Source: Collinsella sp. | Lineage (GTDB): Bacteria; Actinomycetota; Coriobacteriia; Coriobacteriales; Coriobacteriaceae | Length of the DNA stretch: 64,000 nt | Direction: 5' to 3' | NCBI GenBank assembly: GCA_018381235.1 | Contig: JAGZSF010000007.1 | Coordinates: 1 to 64,000, forward strand | Shown here: positions 1-7,733 of the stretch, piece after piece | Numbering within the stretch: position 1 is the stretch's first letter | Layout: each line of letters begins with the position of its first letter | The notes under the pieces: model-generated | Databases searched by the model: none | Seen by the model: only the letters and a program-made list of their open reading frames with translations | Told to the model about the DNA's origin: nothing | Made by a program: the position numbers and the translations under genes

Positions 1-387
1 CCATTTCAAATGGTTCGATGTCTGCCCGGATGCGACACTTGAAGTGTCCATCCTCGCAGTATCCGGTTCTCAAGGTGCACGCTTTGCGGCTCATCCGGTT
101 CCACCGGGCCGCGCGGCAAGGAGATATATTGCCAGACCGGAGGGGCCCCGGGGGCGGGAATCTGGCACTCCATATTTTGTTCACAAATGAATATGTCCCT
201 CAGTCGCGTCCCTGAGGTTATAACTGAAGCATTGGCTTCTGATATTGGCGATGACCAGCTGTTTTATGAGTATTGAGACATCGGTCATCTCTGGAGCGCT
301 ACTTTACCCCAAAGGCATCAGCTATTTGTTTCCCATCGGTAAAAGGCGGGTTTTGTTCGCCAAGCGTTCTTATATATAGAGAAGTTC
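1..387. other. Left-edge region without a confident gene
   Basis: No convincing gene is visible. One plus-strand frame ending at a TGA at 274-276 has Cys-x-x-Cys spacing (CTLCG) and a protein-like tail, but it has no start codon after the upstream stop at 40-42. It could be the decayed end of a gene lying off the left edge, or chance. The segment lies just beyond the tRNA-Lys-associated repeats. Confidence 0.4.
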
Positions 388-591
388 GGGTTCGAACCCG
401 TGCACCGGCAACAAAAAAGACGGCCAACCGAAGTTGACCGTCTCAACAATCTTTGGGTGGGCCGTCAGGGGTTCAGCCTGCTTCGCAGGCGGCCGCTGCG
501 GCGCTTTCGCGCCTTGCGCGCTGCGCTGGCAAACGCTCACGCGTTTACTCAGCTCCGCGCCCCGACGGGTTCGAACCCATGCCTTGGCAAC
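388..591 (-). repeat. tRNA-Lys 3'-end repeat element, with a second partial unit
   Basis: Read on the minus strand, the tRNA-Lys gene is followed by a terminator, an inverted T-arm copy (GGGTTCGAACCC on plus at 567-578), three hairpins, and a direct copy of the last 19 tRNA bases (456-474, identical to 632-650). A second terminator (413-443) and a second inverted T-arm (388-399) follow. The hairpins are AAACGC/GCGTTT near 531-546, GGCGC/GCGCC near 500-513, and GCCTGC/GCAGGC at 476-490. The same order occurs next to tRNA-Gly and tRNA-Ser, so this is a repeat family. Function is unknown. Confidence 0.8.
413..443 (-). terminator. Rho-independent terminator of the second repeat unit
   Basis: An 11-bp stem (AGACGGCCAAC against GTTGACCGTCT, one wobble) with a CGAA loop is followed by six T on the minus strand. 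It resembles the tRNA-Lys terminator in sequence and in its position after a tRNA 3' end. Confidence 0.75.
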
Positions 592-622
592 AAAAAAGCG
601 ACCAACCGGAGTCGATCGCTTT
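592..622 (-). terminator. Terminator of tRNA-Lys
   Basis: A stem-loop with outer pairs AAAGCGA/TCGCTTT and six T on the minus strand starts about 9 bases after the tRNA-Lys CCA end. Confidence 0.75.
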
Positions 623-630
623 CTATTCTA

Positions 631-706
631 TGGTGGGCCGTCAGGGGTTCGAACCCTGGACCTTGGGATTAAAAGTCCCCTGCTCTGCCAGCTGAGCTAA
701 CGGCCC
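631..706 (-). tRNA. tRNA-Lys (TTT)
   Basis: A complete cloverleaf reads on the minus strand: acceptor GGGCCGT, D-arm TAGCTCAGCTGG, anticodon loop ACTTTTAATC with anticodon TTT, T-arm GGGTTCGAACCCC and an encoded CCA end (631-633). It decodes AAA/AAG. Its last 19 bases are duplicated at 456-474. Confidence 0.97.
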
Positions 707-734
707 GCGGGTGGCATTGTACCACGGTCTAGGA

Positions 735-2015
735 CTATTCCCAACTCCATTGGCCGTTCTGGAAAATCACAACTTCACGTCCATCAGGCGTAATGCCCGT
801 AATATCGATGTCGTCCGTGCCGATCATAAAATCGACGTGCGTGCTCGAGACGTTAACACCATGCTCCAGGAGCTCCTCCTTGGACATGTCGTACCCACCC
901 TCGATGCATTCGGGGAAACCGACACCTAGCGCGAGATGGCAGCTAGCGTTCTCGTCATAGAGCGTATCGTAGAACAGAACACCACTTTCGCGGATCGGCG
1001 TGTTCTTGGAAATGAGCGCGACCTCTCCCAGGTGAGCAGCGCCCTCGTCAGTATCGATGATACTTGCGAGCGTTGCCTTGCCCACGCGGGCGTCGTAGCC
1101 CACCACGCGGCCGCCCTCGAACTTAATCCAAAAATCGTCGACTTTATTGCCGTGGTGGATGAGCGGCATGGCCGAGTACACGATACCGTCGGCGCGCATG
1201 CGATCGGGCGAAGTGAAGACTTCCTCGGTGGGAATGTTGGGGAAGAAGGGGTGCCCATCGGGCGTCTTGCCCTTGCCGCCGGCCCACTCGTGACCCTTCG
1301 TCATGCCAATCGTCAGATCGGTTCCATTTGCCGCGGTGTAATGCAGGCGGTCGAAACGATTGTCGTTCAGGAAACGCAGGTTCTTTTCGAATGCGGCGTC
1401 ATGGAGTTCCCAGTCGCTCTCTGGGTCCTGGCCATCGGCGCGAGCGGTGTGCAGAATCGCATTCCACAGTTTATAGATTGCAACCTCATCGGCGTCTCCT
1501 GGGAACACCTCGTGCGCCCAAGCCACGACCGGAGCGCCGGCTATGCACCACGGATTGATGTTGTAATCCAGTCCACGGCGGAAAACTTTGCACTGCGTAT
1601 TCCTCGCCTTTGATGCCGCGGCCGGCTTGGCTGGATCGATGCCCTTGAGGGCCGCAGGATCCGCACCTTCGATAAAGACAAAGCAGGCACCATCCTGGGC
1701 CAAGGAATCCAGCTGCATGTGCTTCCACTCGGGTGTCTGCTCAAAATAGCTTTTCTCGACATGCTCGTACGTGAGCCTCGTCACGGCATCATCGGCCCAA
1801 ATGACCGTCACGTGGCCGGCGGCGGCAGCATAGGCCTCCGCGACCACCACGCGCGCAAACGGCGCGCACTCGACCGGAGACTGAACGACGACCTCCTGGC
1901 CGGGCTTGACGTTTACGCCCTTGCGGACGACCAGGCGCGCGTAGTTTTTAATCTTGGGCTCCAGGGCCTTCATGCCCTCCAGAGCCTCTTCGACCGTCAG
2001 GGCAGCTCGAATCAT
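735..2015 (-). CDS. M29-family aminopeptidase (AmpS/PepS/AmpT type)
   Basis: Cytosolic metallo-aminopeptidase that would remove N-terminal residues from peptides. Family M29 hallmarks are visible: NIPTEEVFTSP carrying the first metal-ligand Glu, HLGEVALI carrying a second Glu, CHLALG with a His, and HVDFMIG with a His and Asp. The length (about 426 residues) is usual for the family. An upstream ATG at 2027 exists, but GGAG lies six bases before the ATG at 2015, so that start is preferred. The gene ends 28 bases before tRNA-Lys on the same strand; no terminator is seen between them, so co-transcription is possible. Substrate preference cannot be read from sequence. Confidence 0.9.
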   Translation of the reverse strand: MIRAALTVEEALEGMKALEPKIKNYARLVVRKGVNVKPGQEVVVQSPVECAPFARVVVAEAYAAAAGHVTVIWADDAVTRLTYEHVEKSYFEQTPEWKHMQLDSLAQDGACFVFIEGADPAALKGIDPAKPAAASKARNTQCKVFRRGLDYNINPWCIAGAPVVAWAHEVFPGDADEVAIYKLWNAILHTARADGQDPESDWELHDAAFEKNLRFLNDNRFDRLHYTAANGTDLTIGMTKGHEWAGGKGKTPDGHPFFPNIPTEEVFTSPDRMRADGIVYSAMPLIHHGNKVDDFWIKFEGGRVVGYDARVGKATLASIIDTDEGAAHLGEVALISKNTPIRESGVLFYDTLYDENASCHLALGVGFPECIEGGYDMSKEELLEHGVNVSSTHVDFMIGTDDIDITGITPDGREVVIFQNGQWSWE

Positions 2016-2042
2016 GTGCCACTCCATCTATCTATAGAACAG

Positions 2043-2074
2043 TAAAAAGGCGCGCCGCAAAAACGACGCGCCTT
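2043..2074 (-). terminator. Terminator after the 2105-2680 gene
   Basis: A perfect 8-bp stem, AAGGCGCG (2047-2054) against CGCGCCTT (2067-2074), is followed on the minus strand by a T run. It closes the purC operon and separates it from the aminopeptidase gene. Confidence 0.75.
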
Positions 2075-2104
2075 ATATCTTAGCGATAAGTATGTATGCA
2101 AACG

Positions 2105-2680
2105 CTACTTCTTCTTGGAGTCCTTCTGGTCCTCCTCGGCAGCCGCGCGCTCAATAAGAGCGTTGAGCTTGTTCTCGGACATGCCCTCGGCCTGCGCGCG
2201 GTACATGTTGCGCAAGGGACGAATACGAGCGAAGTCGTAGATAAAGTCACCTAGGATGATGACATAGGACAAAACGATGCCGACCATCTGGACAGGGCTG
2301 GACACCATGCCAGCGGGAGCGAAGTACAGCGAGGCCCAAATTGCCACGACGAGCACCATGCCAATGGCGAGCACAATCCACCAGATGCGACGGCGCTTGG
2401 TGTAGTCCTCGTCCTGCTTGAGGAGGATATTCGACACCGTATAGATGCGGTCCTCCTTGGCGCGCTGCTTGGCCTTGCGGGCGCGCTTCTCCTCTTTAGA
2501 GAGGCCCTCGAGGTTCTCGCCCTTCTCGAGCTCTTTGCGGCGTGCCTTAGACGAAGCCGGCACGACGCGAACGGAGCTCGCTGCTTGGCGGGCGGGCTTA
2601 GCAGATGCGGCAGACTTGCGCGCAACCCCGGTAACTTCGTGGGATTGCGTGCGCTTGTTCGTGGCGCTACGGGTACTCAC
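2105..2680 (-). CDS. Two-TM membrane protein of unknown function
   Basis: I do not recognise a family. The 191-residue protein has a basic, Ala/Ser/Lys-rich N-terminal half with a charged helix (residues about 50-75), then two hydrophobic segments (about 100-121 and 125-146) and a charged C-terminal tail ending in lysines. It starts with GTG directly after the purC stop codon (TAA then GTG), so it is translationally coupled to purC. The layout suggests a small inner-membrane protein with both ends in the cytoplasm. A role in purine metabolism is not implied by anything in the sequence. Confidence 0.8.
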   Translation of the reverse strand: MSTRSATNKRTQSHEVTGVARKSAASAKPARQAASSVRVVPASSKARRKELEKGENLEGLSKEEKRARKAKQRAKEDRIYTVSNILLKQDEDYTKRRRIWWIVLAIGMVLVVAIWASLYFAPAGMVSSPVQMVGIVLSYVIILGDFIYDFARIRPLRNMYRAQAEGMSENKLNALIERAAAEEDQKDSKKK

Positions 2681-3568
2681 TTATGCGTTCTCCTTCATGC
2701 TTGTGAACTGGGAGCCGGTGATGATCTGGAAGGCCTCGCGATAGCGCTCGGACGTGCCATCGATGACCTCGGCGGGCAGGTGCGGGGTCTCCCCCGTCAT
2801 ATCCCAGTTGGCCTTGAGCCAATTGCGGACGAATTGCTTGTCGTAGCTAGGCTGGATCTTGCCCTCCTCGTAGCTGGCAGCAGGCCAGAAACGGCTGGAG
2901 TCGGGCGTGAGGCACTCGTCGATCAGCGTGACCTTGCCATCAATAACACCAAACTCGAACTTGGTGTCGGCAATGATGATGCCACGGGTCGCGGCGTACT
3001 CGGCAGCGGCCTTGTAGATCTTGAGGGAAAGGTCACGAATCTGCGTGGCGATGTCCTCGCCCACGATCTCGCAGCAACGCTCGAACGAGATGTTCTCGTC
3101 GTGGTCACCGATCTCGGCCTTCGTGGACGGCGTGAACAACGGCTCGGGAAGCTTGGAAGCCTCGGTCAGGCCCTCAGGCAGCTGGATGCCGCAGACGGTG
3201 CCGTTCTCGTCGTAGGTCTTCTTGCCCGAACCGGTCAGATAGCCGCGGACGATGCACTCGATAGGAATCGTCTGGGCCTTCTTAACCAGCATGGCGCGGC
3301 CAGCGAGGTAGTCACGATACTCAGCAAACTCCTCGGGGAAATCCGCCGGGTCGATGGAAACGAGATGGTTGGGGACGATGTCGGCAAACTTATCGAACCA
3401 GAATGCCGAGATGCGATTGAGCACCTCTCCCTTAAACGGAATCTCGTCGGGAAGAATGAAGTCGAACGCAGAAATGCGGTCGGTGGCGACCATCAGCAGG
3501 TTTTCACCGGCATCGTAAATATCACGAACCTTGCCACGGGAATCCGGACGACGCTCCATCGTTGTCAC
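2681..3568 (-). CDS. purC: Phosphoribosylaminoimidazole-succinocarboxamide synthase
   Basis: SAICAR synthase, which joins CAIR and aspartate using ATP in de novo purine synthesis. Diagnostic segments are RGKVRDIYD near the N-terminus, ATDRISAFDF, and IPIECIVRGYLTGSG in the middle. The length (about 295 residues) is that of the longer single-domain PurC type. The GTG at 3568 is chosen because AAGGAG lies eight bases upstream; a GTG at 3577 overlaps that ribosome binding site. A membrane-protein gene follows without a gap. purB, purA and purD are elsewhere in this window, so purine genes are scattered near the origin. Confidence 0.95.
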   Translation of the reverse strand: MTTMERRPDSRGKVRDIYDAGENLLMVATDRISAFDFILPDEIPFKGEVLNRISAFWFDKFADIVPNHLVSIDPADFPEEFAEYRDYLAGRAMLVKKAQTIPIECIVRGYLTGSGKKTYDENGTVCGIQLPEGLTEASKLPEPLFTPSTKAEIGDHDENISFERCCEIVGEDIATQIRDLSLKIYKAAAEYAATRGIIIADTKFEFGVIDGKVTLIDECLTPDSSRFWPAASYEEGKIQPSYDKQFVRNWLKANWDMTGETPHLPAEVIDGTSERYREAFQIITGSQFTSMKENA

Positions 3569-3593
3569 GTGAGTCACTCCTTACCTAAATACG

Positions 3594-3619
3594 ACAGAAA
3601 TGCGGGTTCTTTCCCGCAT
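3594..3619 (-). terminator. Possible terminator after the histidine kinase gene
   Basis: A 7-bp stem, ATGCGGG (3600-3606) against CCCGCAT (3613-3619), with a short T-rich tail on the minus strand, lies between the kinase stop and purC. Confidence 0.5.
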
Positions 3620-3677
3620 GTTTTCGCAAACTCGGAGCGGCAGGGACGCGGCCCCTCCTTCACCGAATAGCGAAAAG

Positions 3678-5243
3678 CTAGTGCTCCATTGTAGTAGATG
3701 CCGCGTCTGCCGTGTGCTCGCGGGGCAGATGAATTGTAAAAGTCGTACCCTTTCCAAGCTCCGACTCCACGGATATGTAGCCATGGTGACGCTCGACAAT
3801 CTGCTTGGTCACGGCGAGGCCGACGCCCAGGCCGCCAGCTTCGCGGGCGCGGCTGGCATCGGCGCGCCAAAACCGCCCGAAAATGCGCGACAGATCGTCC
3901 TTGGCAATACCGATGCCGGTATCAGAAACGGCAATGCTGACGTGCCTGCGGTCACTGAGCACCGACACCACGACCCAACCGCCCTCGGGGGTGTAGCGCA
4001 TGGCGTTGCTCATGAGGTTGATAACACATTGCGTGATCATGTCGGGATCTGCCTCGACAACGTCATCGTGGCCCTGCGTCTCATCTGCAAAGCGCAAACG
4101 CAGGTCACGGTCGGCAAACAGGCGCTCCTGGCCATTCACAATCGATCGCACGAACGGAACCATGTCCACCGGTTCTAGATTGAGCGGAGCCGTGCTGTTT
4201 TCCATACGCGATAGGTCGAGCATCTGCTGCACCAGACGAGCCAGGCGACGCGTCTCGGAAGCAACGGTCTCCAAATGCTCATCGTCGGTGGGATACACGC
4301 CATCCTGCATGGCCTCGACCGTTGCGAGCATGGCCATAAGCGGCGTGCGAAGCTCGTGTGCAACGTCTGAGGTCAGGCGCTTCTCGTGTTTCATATCCTT
4401 CTCGAGCGAAGTGGCCATCTCATCGAAGGTCTCACCCAGCTGATCGATCTCGTCATCACCGCGCAGTCCCGTGCGAGCCGACAGGTCGCCGTCACGGATT
4501 TGCTTTGCGGTACTGGTGATGCGATGAATCGGCTTGGTGAGCATGCGCGACACGAGCGATCCGATAACGACCGAAATGCAGATTGCAACAACCGCGGCGA
4601 GGGCCATGGCGTTAAAGGTCTTCTCCCTAAACGCAGAGTCCGCCTTGGTGAGCAGAGCGTCGGAGCCGATGGCCCACAGCTTTACCTGTCCGACATGCTC
4701 GCCGGAAGACGTTACAATCTCGACGTTAGCAACGCTATCGGAGTCGGTTGGAGCAGACGAGACCGGGCTATGCGATGCCCTCTTGCCGCTCGTGTCGTCG
4801 GTCGTAGCCTGGTTTTCGCGTACATCGGCGGTGGCGCTTGCCGAGGGCCAGGAATCGTCATAAACGATCACGCCCTTTTTATTGACGACCTGCATGCCCA
4901 GATCGTCGGAAACCAAACTCGACGTTGCGACCGTGCGCAGTTCTCCCGCGGTCCAAGAGCCGTTTTCCTCATATGAGGTCGCCAACTTCTCGGCAGCGGA
5001 ATTTGCGATTTCGACGATATTGGAGCGTGTGTAATCCGAAAAGACCGTGCCCCACACAACAGAGACAACGCCCACCAGCACCAATACTGTCATGAGCGAT
5101 GTCAGAGCAAAAGCAAGTGCCATGCGCGAGGGATAGCTCATCGTTGGCCGTGAATCGGAACGAGGCGTGTTCCAACTAGCCTTGGAACCTGCCTCGCTCT
5201 CCTGCTTGTGCTTTTGTCCGATTTCAAAGCGCGCAGGTGTCAT
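3678..5243 (-). CDS. HAMP-domain sensor histidine kinase
   Basis: Membrane sensor kinase of a two-component system. There are transmembrane segments at about residues 42-68 and 210-232, an extracytoplasmic region of roughly 140 residues rich in Ser/Thr/Asp, then a HAMP linker, a HisKA domain with the phospho-acceptor His296 in DVAHELRTPL, and a HATPase domain with NLMSNAMRYTPEGG (N box) and DTGIGI (G1). The partner regulator gene lies 11 bases upstream on the same strand, giving a regulator-kinase operon. The signal sensed is unknown; the extracytoplasmic part matches no sensor domain I recognise. Length (521) is typical. Confidence 0.93.
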   Translation of the reverse strand: MTPARFEIGQKHKQESEAGSKASWNTPRSDSRPTMSYPSRMALAFALTSLMTVLVLVGVVSVVWGTVFSDYTRSNIVEIANSAAEKLATSYEENGSWTAGELRTVATSSLVSDDLGMQVVNKKGVIVYDDSWPSASATADVRENQATTDDTSGKRASHSPVSSAPTDSDSVANVEIVTSSGEHVGQVKLWAIGSDALLTKADSAFREKTFNAMALAAVVAICISVVIGSLVSRMLTKPIHRITSTAKQIRDGDLSARTGLRGDDEIDQLGETFDEMATSLEKDMKHEKRLTSDVAHELRTPLMAMLATVEAMQDGVYPTDDEHLETVASETRRLARLVQQMLDLSRMENSTAPLNLEPVDMVPFVRSIVNGQERLFADRDLRLRFADETQGHDDVVEADPDMITQCVINLMSNAMRYTPEGGWVVVSVLSDRRHVSIAVSDTGIGIAKDDLSRIFGRFWRADASRAREAGGLGVGLAVTKQIVERHHGYISVESELGKGTTFTIHLPREHTADAASTTMEH

Positions 5244-5254
5244 ATGTGATTTCC

Positions 5255-5977
5255 CTATTTCTCGTCCGACTTATCGGTCTTGGCCGGAGCCTCGAAGCGA
5301 TAGCCGACACCATGGACGGTGTAGAGCCACTTGGGCTTCTTGGGATCATCGCCCAGCTTGGCGCGAAGATTCTTCACGTGGCTATCGATGGTGCGCTCAT
5401 AGCCCTCAAAGTCATACCCGAGCACTTTCTCGACCAGCTCCATGCGGTTATACACACGGCCGGGATGGCGGGCAAGCGTGGTGAGCAGCTTGAACTCGGA
5501 AGCCGTCAGATCGACTTCCTTGCCCTCGACCAAGATCTTGTGGCCCGAGATATCGATGACCAGATCGCCGAAGTCGAGTACCTCGACGGCGGGCTCGTCG
5601 GCCTGATGGGCACGGCGGAACAGAGCGCGAACGCGGGCGACGAGCTCGCGCGGCGAGAACGGCTTAATCAGATAGTCGTCGGCGCCGAGCTCAAGACCGA
5701 TAATACGGTCCTCGATCTCGCCCTTAGCCGTCAGCATGATGATGGGGACATCCGAGGTATCGCGAATGGTGCGGCAAACGCGCTCGCCGGGAATCTTGGG
5801 GAGCATAAGGTCGAGCACGACCAGGTCGAACTGATGCTTCTCGAACTCCTCGATCGCTGACTGGCCGTCGCCGACGCCCACAACCCAGTAGCCTTCGCGC
5901 TCGAGATAGGCAGCGACGGCGTCACGGATTGCCTTCTCATCCTCGACCAGCAGAATCTTTTTTGCATCTGAAGCCAT
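5255..5977 (-). CDS. OmpR/PhoB-family response regulator
   Basis: DNA-binding partner of the adjacent kinase. The N-terminal receiver domain has the acidic pair at VEDE, the phospho-acceptor Asp56 in VVLDLMLP, the conserved Thr of MLTAKG and the Lys of LIKPFSP. The C-terminal winged helix contains LTASEFKLL and the YERTIDSHVKNLRAKLG recognition region. The ATG at 5977 follows a G-rich ribosome binding site (GGGGGG); an ATG seven codons upstream lacks one. Target genes cannot be read from sequence. Confidence 0.94.
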   Translation of the reverse strand: MASDAKKILLVEDEKAIRDAVAAYLEREGYWVVGVGDGQSAIEEFEKHQFDLVVLDLMLPKIPGERVCRTIRDTSDVPIIMLTAKGEIEDRIIGLELGADDYLIKPFSPRELVARVRALFRRAHQADEPAVEVLDFGDLVIDISGHKILVEGKEVDLTASEFKLLTTLARHPGRVYNRMELVEKVLGYDFEGYERTIDSHVKNLRAKLGDDPKKPKWLYTVHGVGYRFEAPAKTDKSDEK

Positions 5978-6032
5978 AACACGGCCCCCCTGTCTCAATT
6001 AGCTAAGAACAAGCCCATTTTAACGCACCTGA

Positions 6033-6071
6033 GCCCGCCGGATGCCGCTATGACGCGGCAGCTCGGCGGGC
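6033..6071 (-). terminator. Stem-loop between lipoprotein and regulator genes
   Basis: GCCCGCCG (6033-6040) pairs with CGGCGGGC (6064-6071), and an inner TGCCGC/GCGGCA pair strengthens the stem. No clear T run follows, so it is a weak terminator candidate for the lipoprotein operon. Confidence 0.45.
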
Positions 6072-6130
6072 GGTACTCACAATTACAACGCGTTTATTCC
6101 CCTGTTGGCGCCTTTTTAACCCCTCTAAGC

Positions 6131-7342
6131 TTAAAGAGAGAATAGACGTGCAGTGACCGTCTCTGGTATACCCTGGCTGTTGCGCACCGTGGCGTACGTA
6201 AGGAATGAGTCCGATTTTCCCGCCGTAGCTGGATAATCGCCATACTCCAAAGCGCGGTCGGGCGACAGCAGCGAGCCATAGGTCTTGGCAGAGGTGTCGA
6301 TCAGGAAATGCGACGCCTGTACCTTAACAAGGTATTTATTCTTCTTGCCAGCCGCACATGCGAGCGGCTCGCGGGACAGGAAGAGGTACGGCCCTCCCTC
6401 ATTACCGATATATGTGCCCATATTGCCCAGGCTGCCCACGCCACTATAGGCCGCCTCGATAGAAAACACGAAGGTATCGCCCATATATACGGCCTCGAAA
6501 GGCGAGACTGACGAGGGAAGGACTAGCTGGGCACGTTTGGTGTTGTTGCCGTCGGTCAGATCGATTGCCGTTATGCCGTAGTAGACGCCCTCGTCGTTGC
6601 GGACACGCGGCGAGATGGTCAAAATGCCGTCGCTCGCGCGCGGGGCCGATGCAAAGCGGCCCGTCGATTTCCAAATTACCTCGGCCTTGGATTCATCAAG
6701 CGAGCGACGATAGCAAAACGAATCACTACTCGTTTTATTGCCGCCTGCCGAAGGCATTTTATACCAGATGACTGATGCCCCGAACGCCGTAAACAGCGGC
6801 GGATCGTAGTCCTTGCCACCTCGATCGAGCTCAACCACGTCGCCAGAGAGCGAAGCGCCCGACAGATTTTGAGCGTAGAGCTTCCACGATGAATTGGCAA
6901 AGTTCATCTCAACCCACGCGAATACGCCGTCGCCGGCACGGACATCGTAGAATGCATATCCCGTGCCCTCGATAGGATCCTCGATTAATGTGGTAAGCGA
7001 GCCATCGCCCAGGTTGAGCACACCGAGCGTGTTGGCGTGCAGTGCCGATGCGGGCGCCATCATTGCCGCGGCGTAATCGCCGTCGCAGTAGTACAGCAGC
7101 GTACCCAGAGGCAGCGTCCACGACGCCGCCGGCTCAAGATCGATGTCGACTGCCTCGTACTCATCCGTAATCGAGATGATTTTGGAATCATCCTTGATAA
7201 CCTGCGGCTCGCCGGCGGCATCATCGCTGGTGCCCGTTTTTTTCGAGCATCCGGCAAGCACCGTGGCAGCGCCCGCGGCAGCCCCACCGAGTACAAAGCC
7301 GCGACGCGATATTCCGTTCTTGATGTGATCGGCGATACCCAT
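6131..7342 (-). CDS. Tat-exported lipoprotein of unknown function
   Basis: Surface lipoprotein. The N-terminus has a twin-arginine motif (SRRGFVLGG) followed by a hydrophobic stretch and a lipobox (VLAGC), indicating folded export by Tat and then lipid attachment at Cys32. The mature part (about 370 residues) is rich in beta-type segments with recurring Tyr/Trp/Gly patterns such as GYAFYDVRAGDGVFAWVE, compatible with a beta-propeller, but I recognise no named family. The ATG shares one base with the stop of the upstream TSCPD gene (TAATG), so the two are coupled. Solute binding or an envelope role are guesses. Confidence 0.85.
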   Translation of the reverse strand: MGIADHIKNGISRRGFVLGGAAAGAATVLAGCSKKTGTSDDAAGEPQVIKDDSKIISITDEYEAVDIDLEPAASWTLPLGTLLYYCDGDYAAAMMAPASALHANTLGVLNLGDGSLTTLIEDPIEGTGYAFYDVRAGDGVFAWVEMNFANSSWKLYAQNLSGASLSGDVVELDRGGKDYDPPLFTAFGASVIWYKMPSAGGNKTSSDSFCYRRSLDESKAEVIWKSTGRFASAPRASDGILTISPRVRNDEGVYYGITAIDLTDGNNTKRAQLVLPSSVSPFEAVYMGDTFVFSIEAAYSGVGSLGNMGTYIGNEGGPYLFLSREPLACAAGKKNKYLVKVQASHFLIDTSAKTYGSLLSPDRALEYGDYPATAGKSDSFLTYATVRNSQGIPETVTARLFSL

Positions 7343-7605
7343 TAGGCGATCTCGGTGCGAGCGGCCTCGATAGCGCGTGTAAGCTGGTCGGCGCAGGAGG
7401 TCTTTTTCATACCGCAGGTATTACCGGCGAGAACCTCGATTACGCGATCGGCAGGAGCGCCCTCGACCAGCTTGGAGATAGCCTTGAGATTGCCGTCGCA
7501 GCCGCCGGTAAACTCAACGCCCATCACCTTGTTGCCGTCATCGGAAAGATCAAGGTGAATATTGCGAGCACACACGCCCTGAGGCTTGTAATCAAACGAA
7601 ATCAT
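7342..7605 (-). CDS. TSCPD-domain protein (TIGR03905-like)
   Basis: An 87-residue protein matching the small TSCPD family found beside larger proteins in many Firmicutes and Actinobacteria. The Cys residues in GVCARNI, GGCDGN, NTCGMKKTSCADQL suggest metal binding. The family name comes from the motif around TSCAD. TSCPD domains also occur at the C-terminus of class II ribonucleotide reductases, but this protein stands alone and its role is not known. It heads a two-gene operon with the downstream lipoprotein gene. Confidence 0.85.
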   Translation of the reverse strand: MISFDYKPQGVCARNIHLDLSDDGNKVMGVEFTGGCDGNLKAISKLVEGAPADRVIEVLAGNTCGMKKTSCADQLTRAIEAARTEIA

Positions 7606-7669
7606 GCGATCCCCTCTCAGAATGTTATTCGAGACGACTATTATCCCCGTCTTTCCCTAAATGCAACGA

Positions 7670-7707
7670 GGCGCTTTGCCGGCAACACACATTACCAGCA
7701 AAGCGCC
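7670..7707 (-). terminator. Terminator region of purB
   Basis: A perfect 10-bp inverted repeat, GGCGCTTTGC (7670-7679) and GCAAAGCGCC (7698-7707), lies 27 bases after the purB stop. The loop is 18 bases and the T tract on the minus side is weak. Confidence 0.5.
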
Positions 7708-7733
7708 CTAAAAAGCTAACGTTATGCCCGAAC

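Noticed and set aside
187..276. Short frame at the left edge with Cys-x-x-Cys and a protein-like tail
   Set aside because: There is no start codon after the previous stop and no neighbouring context, so I could not support it as a gene.
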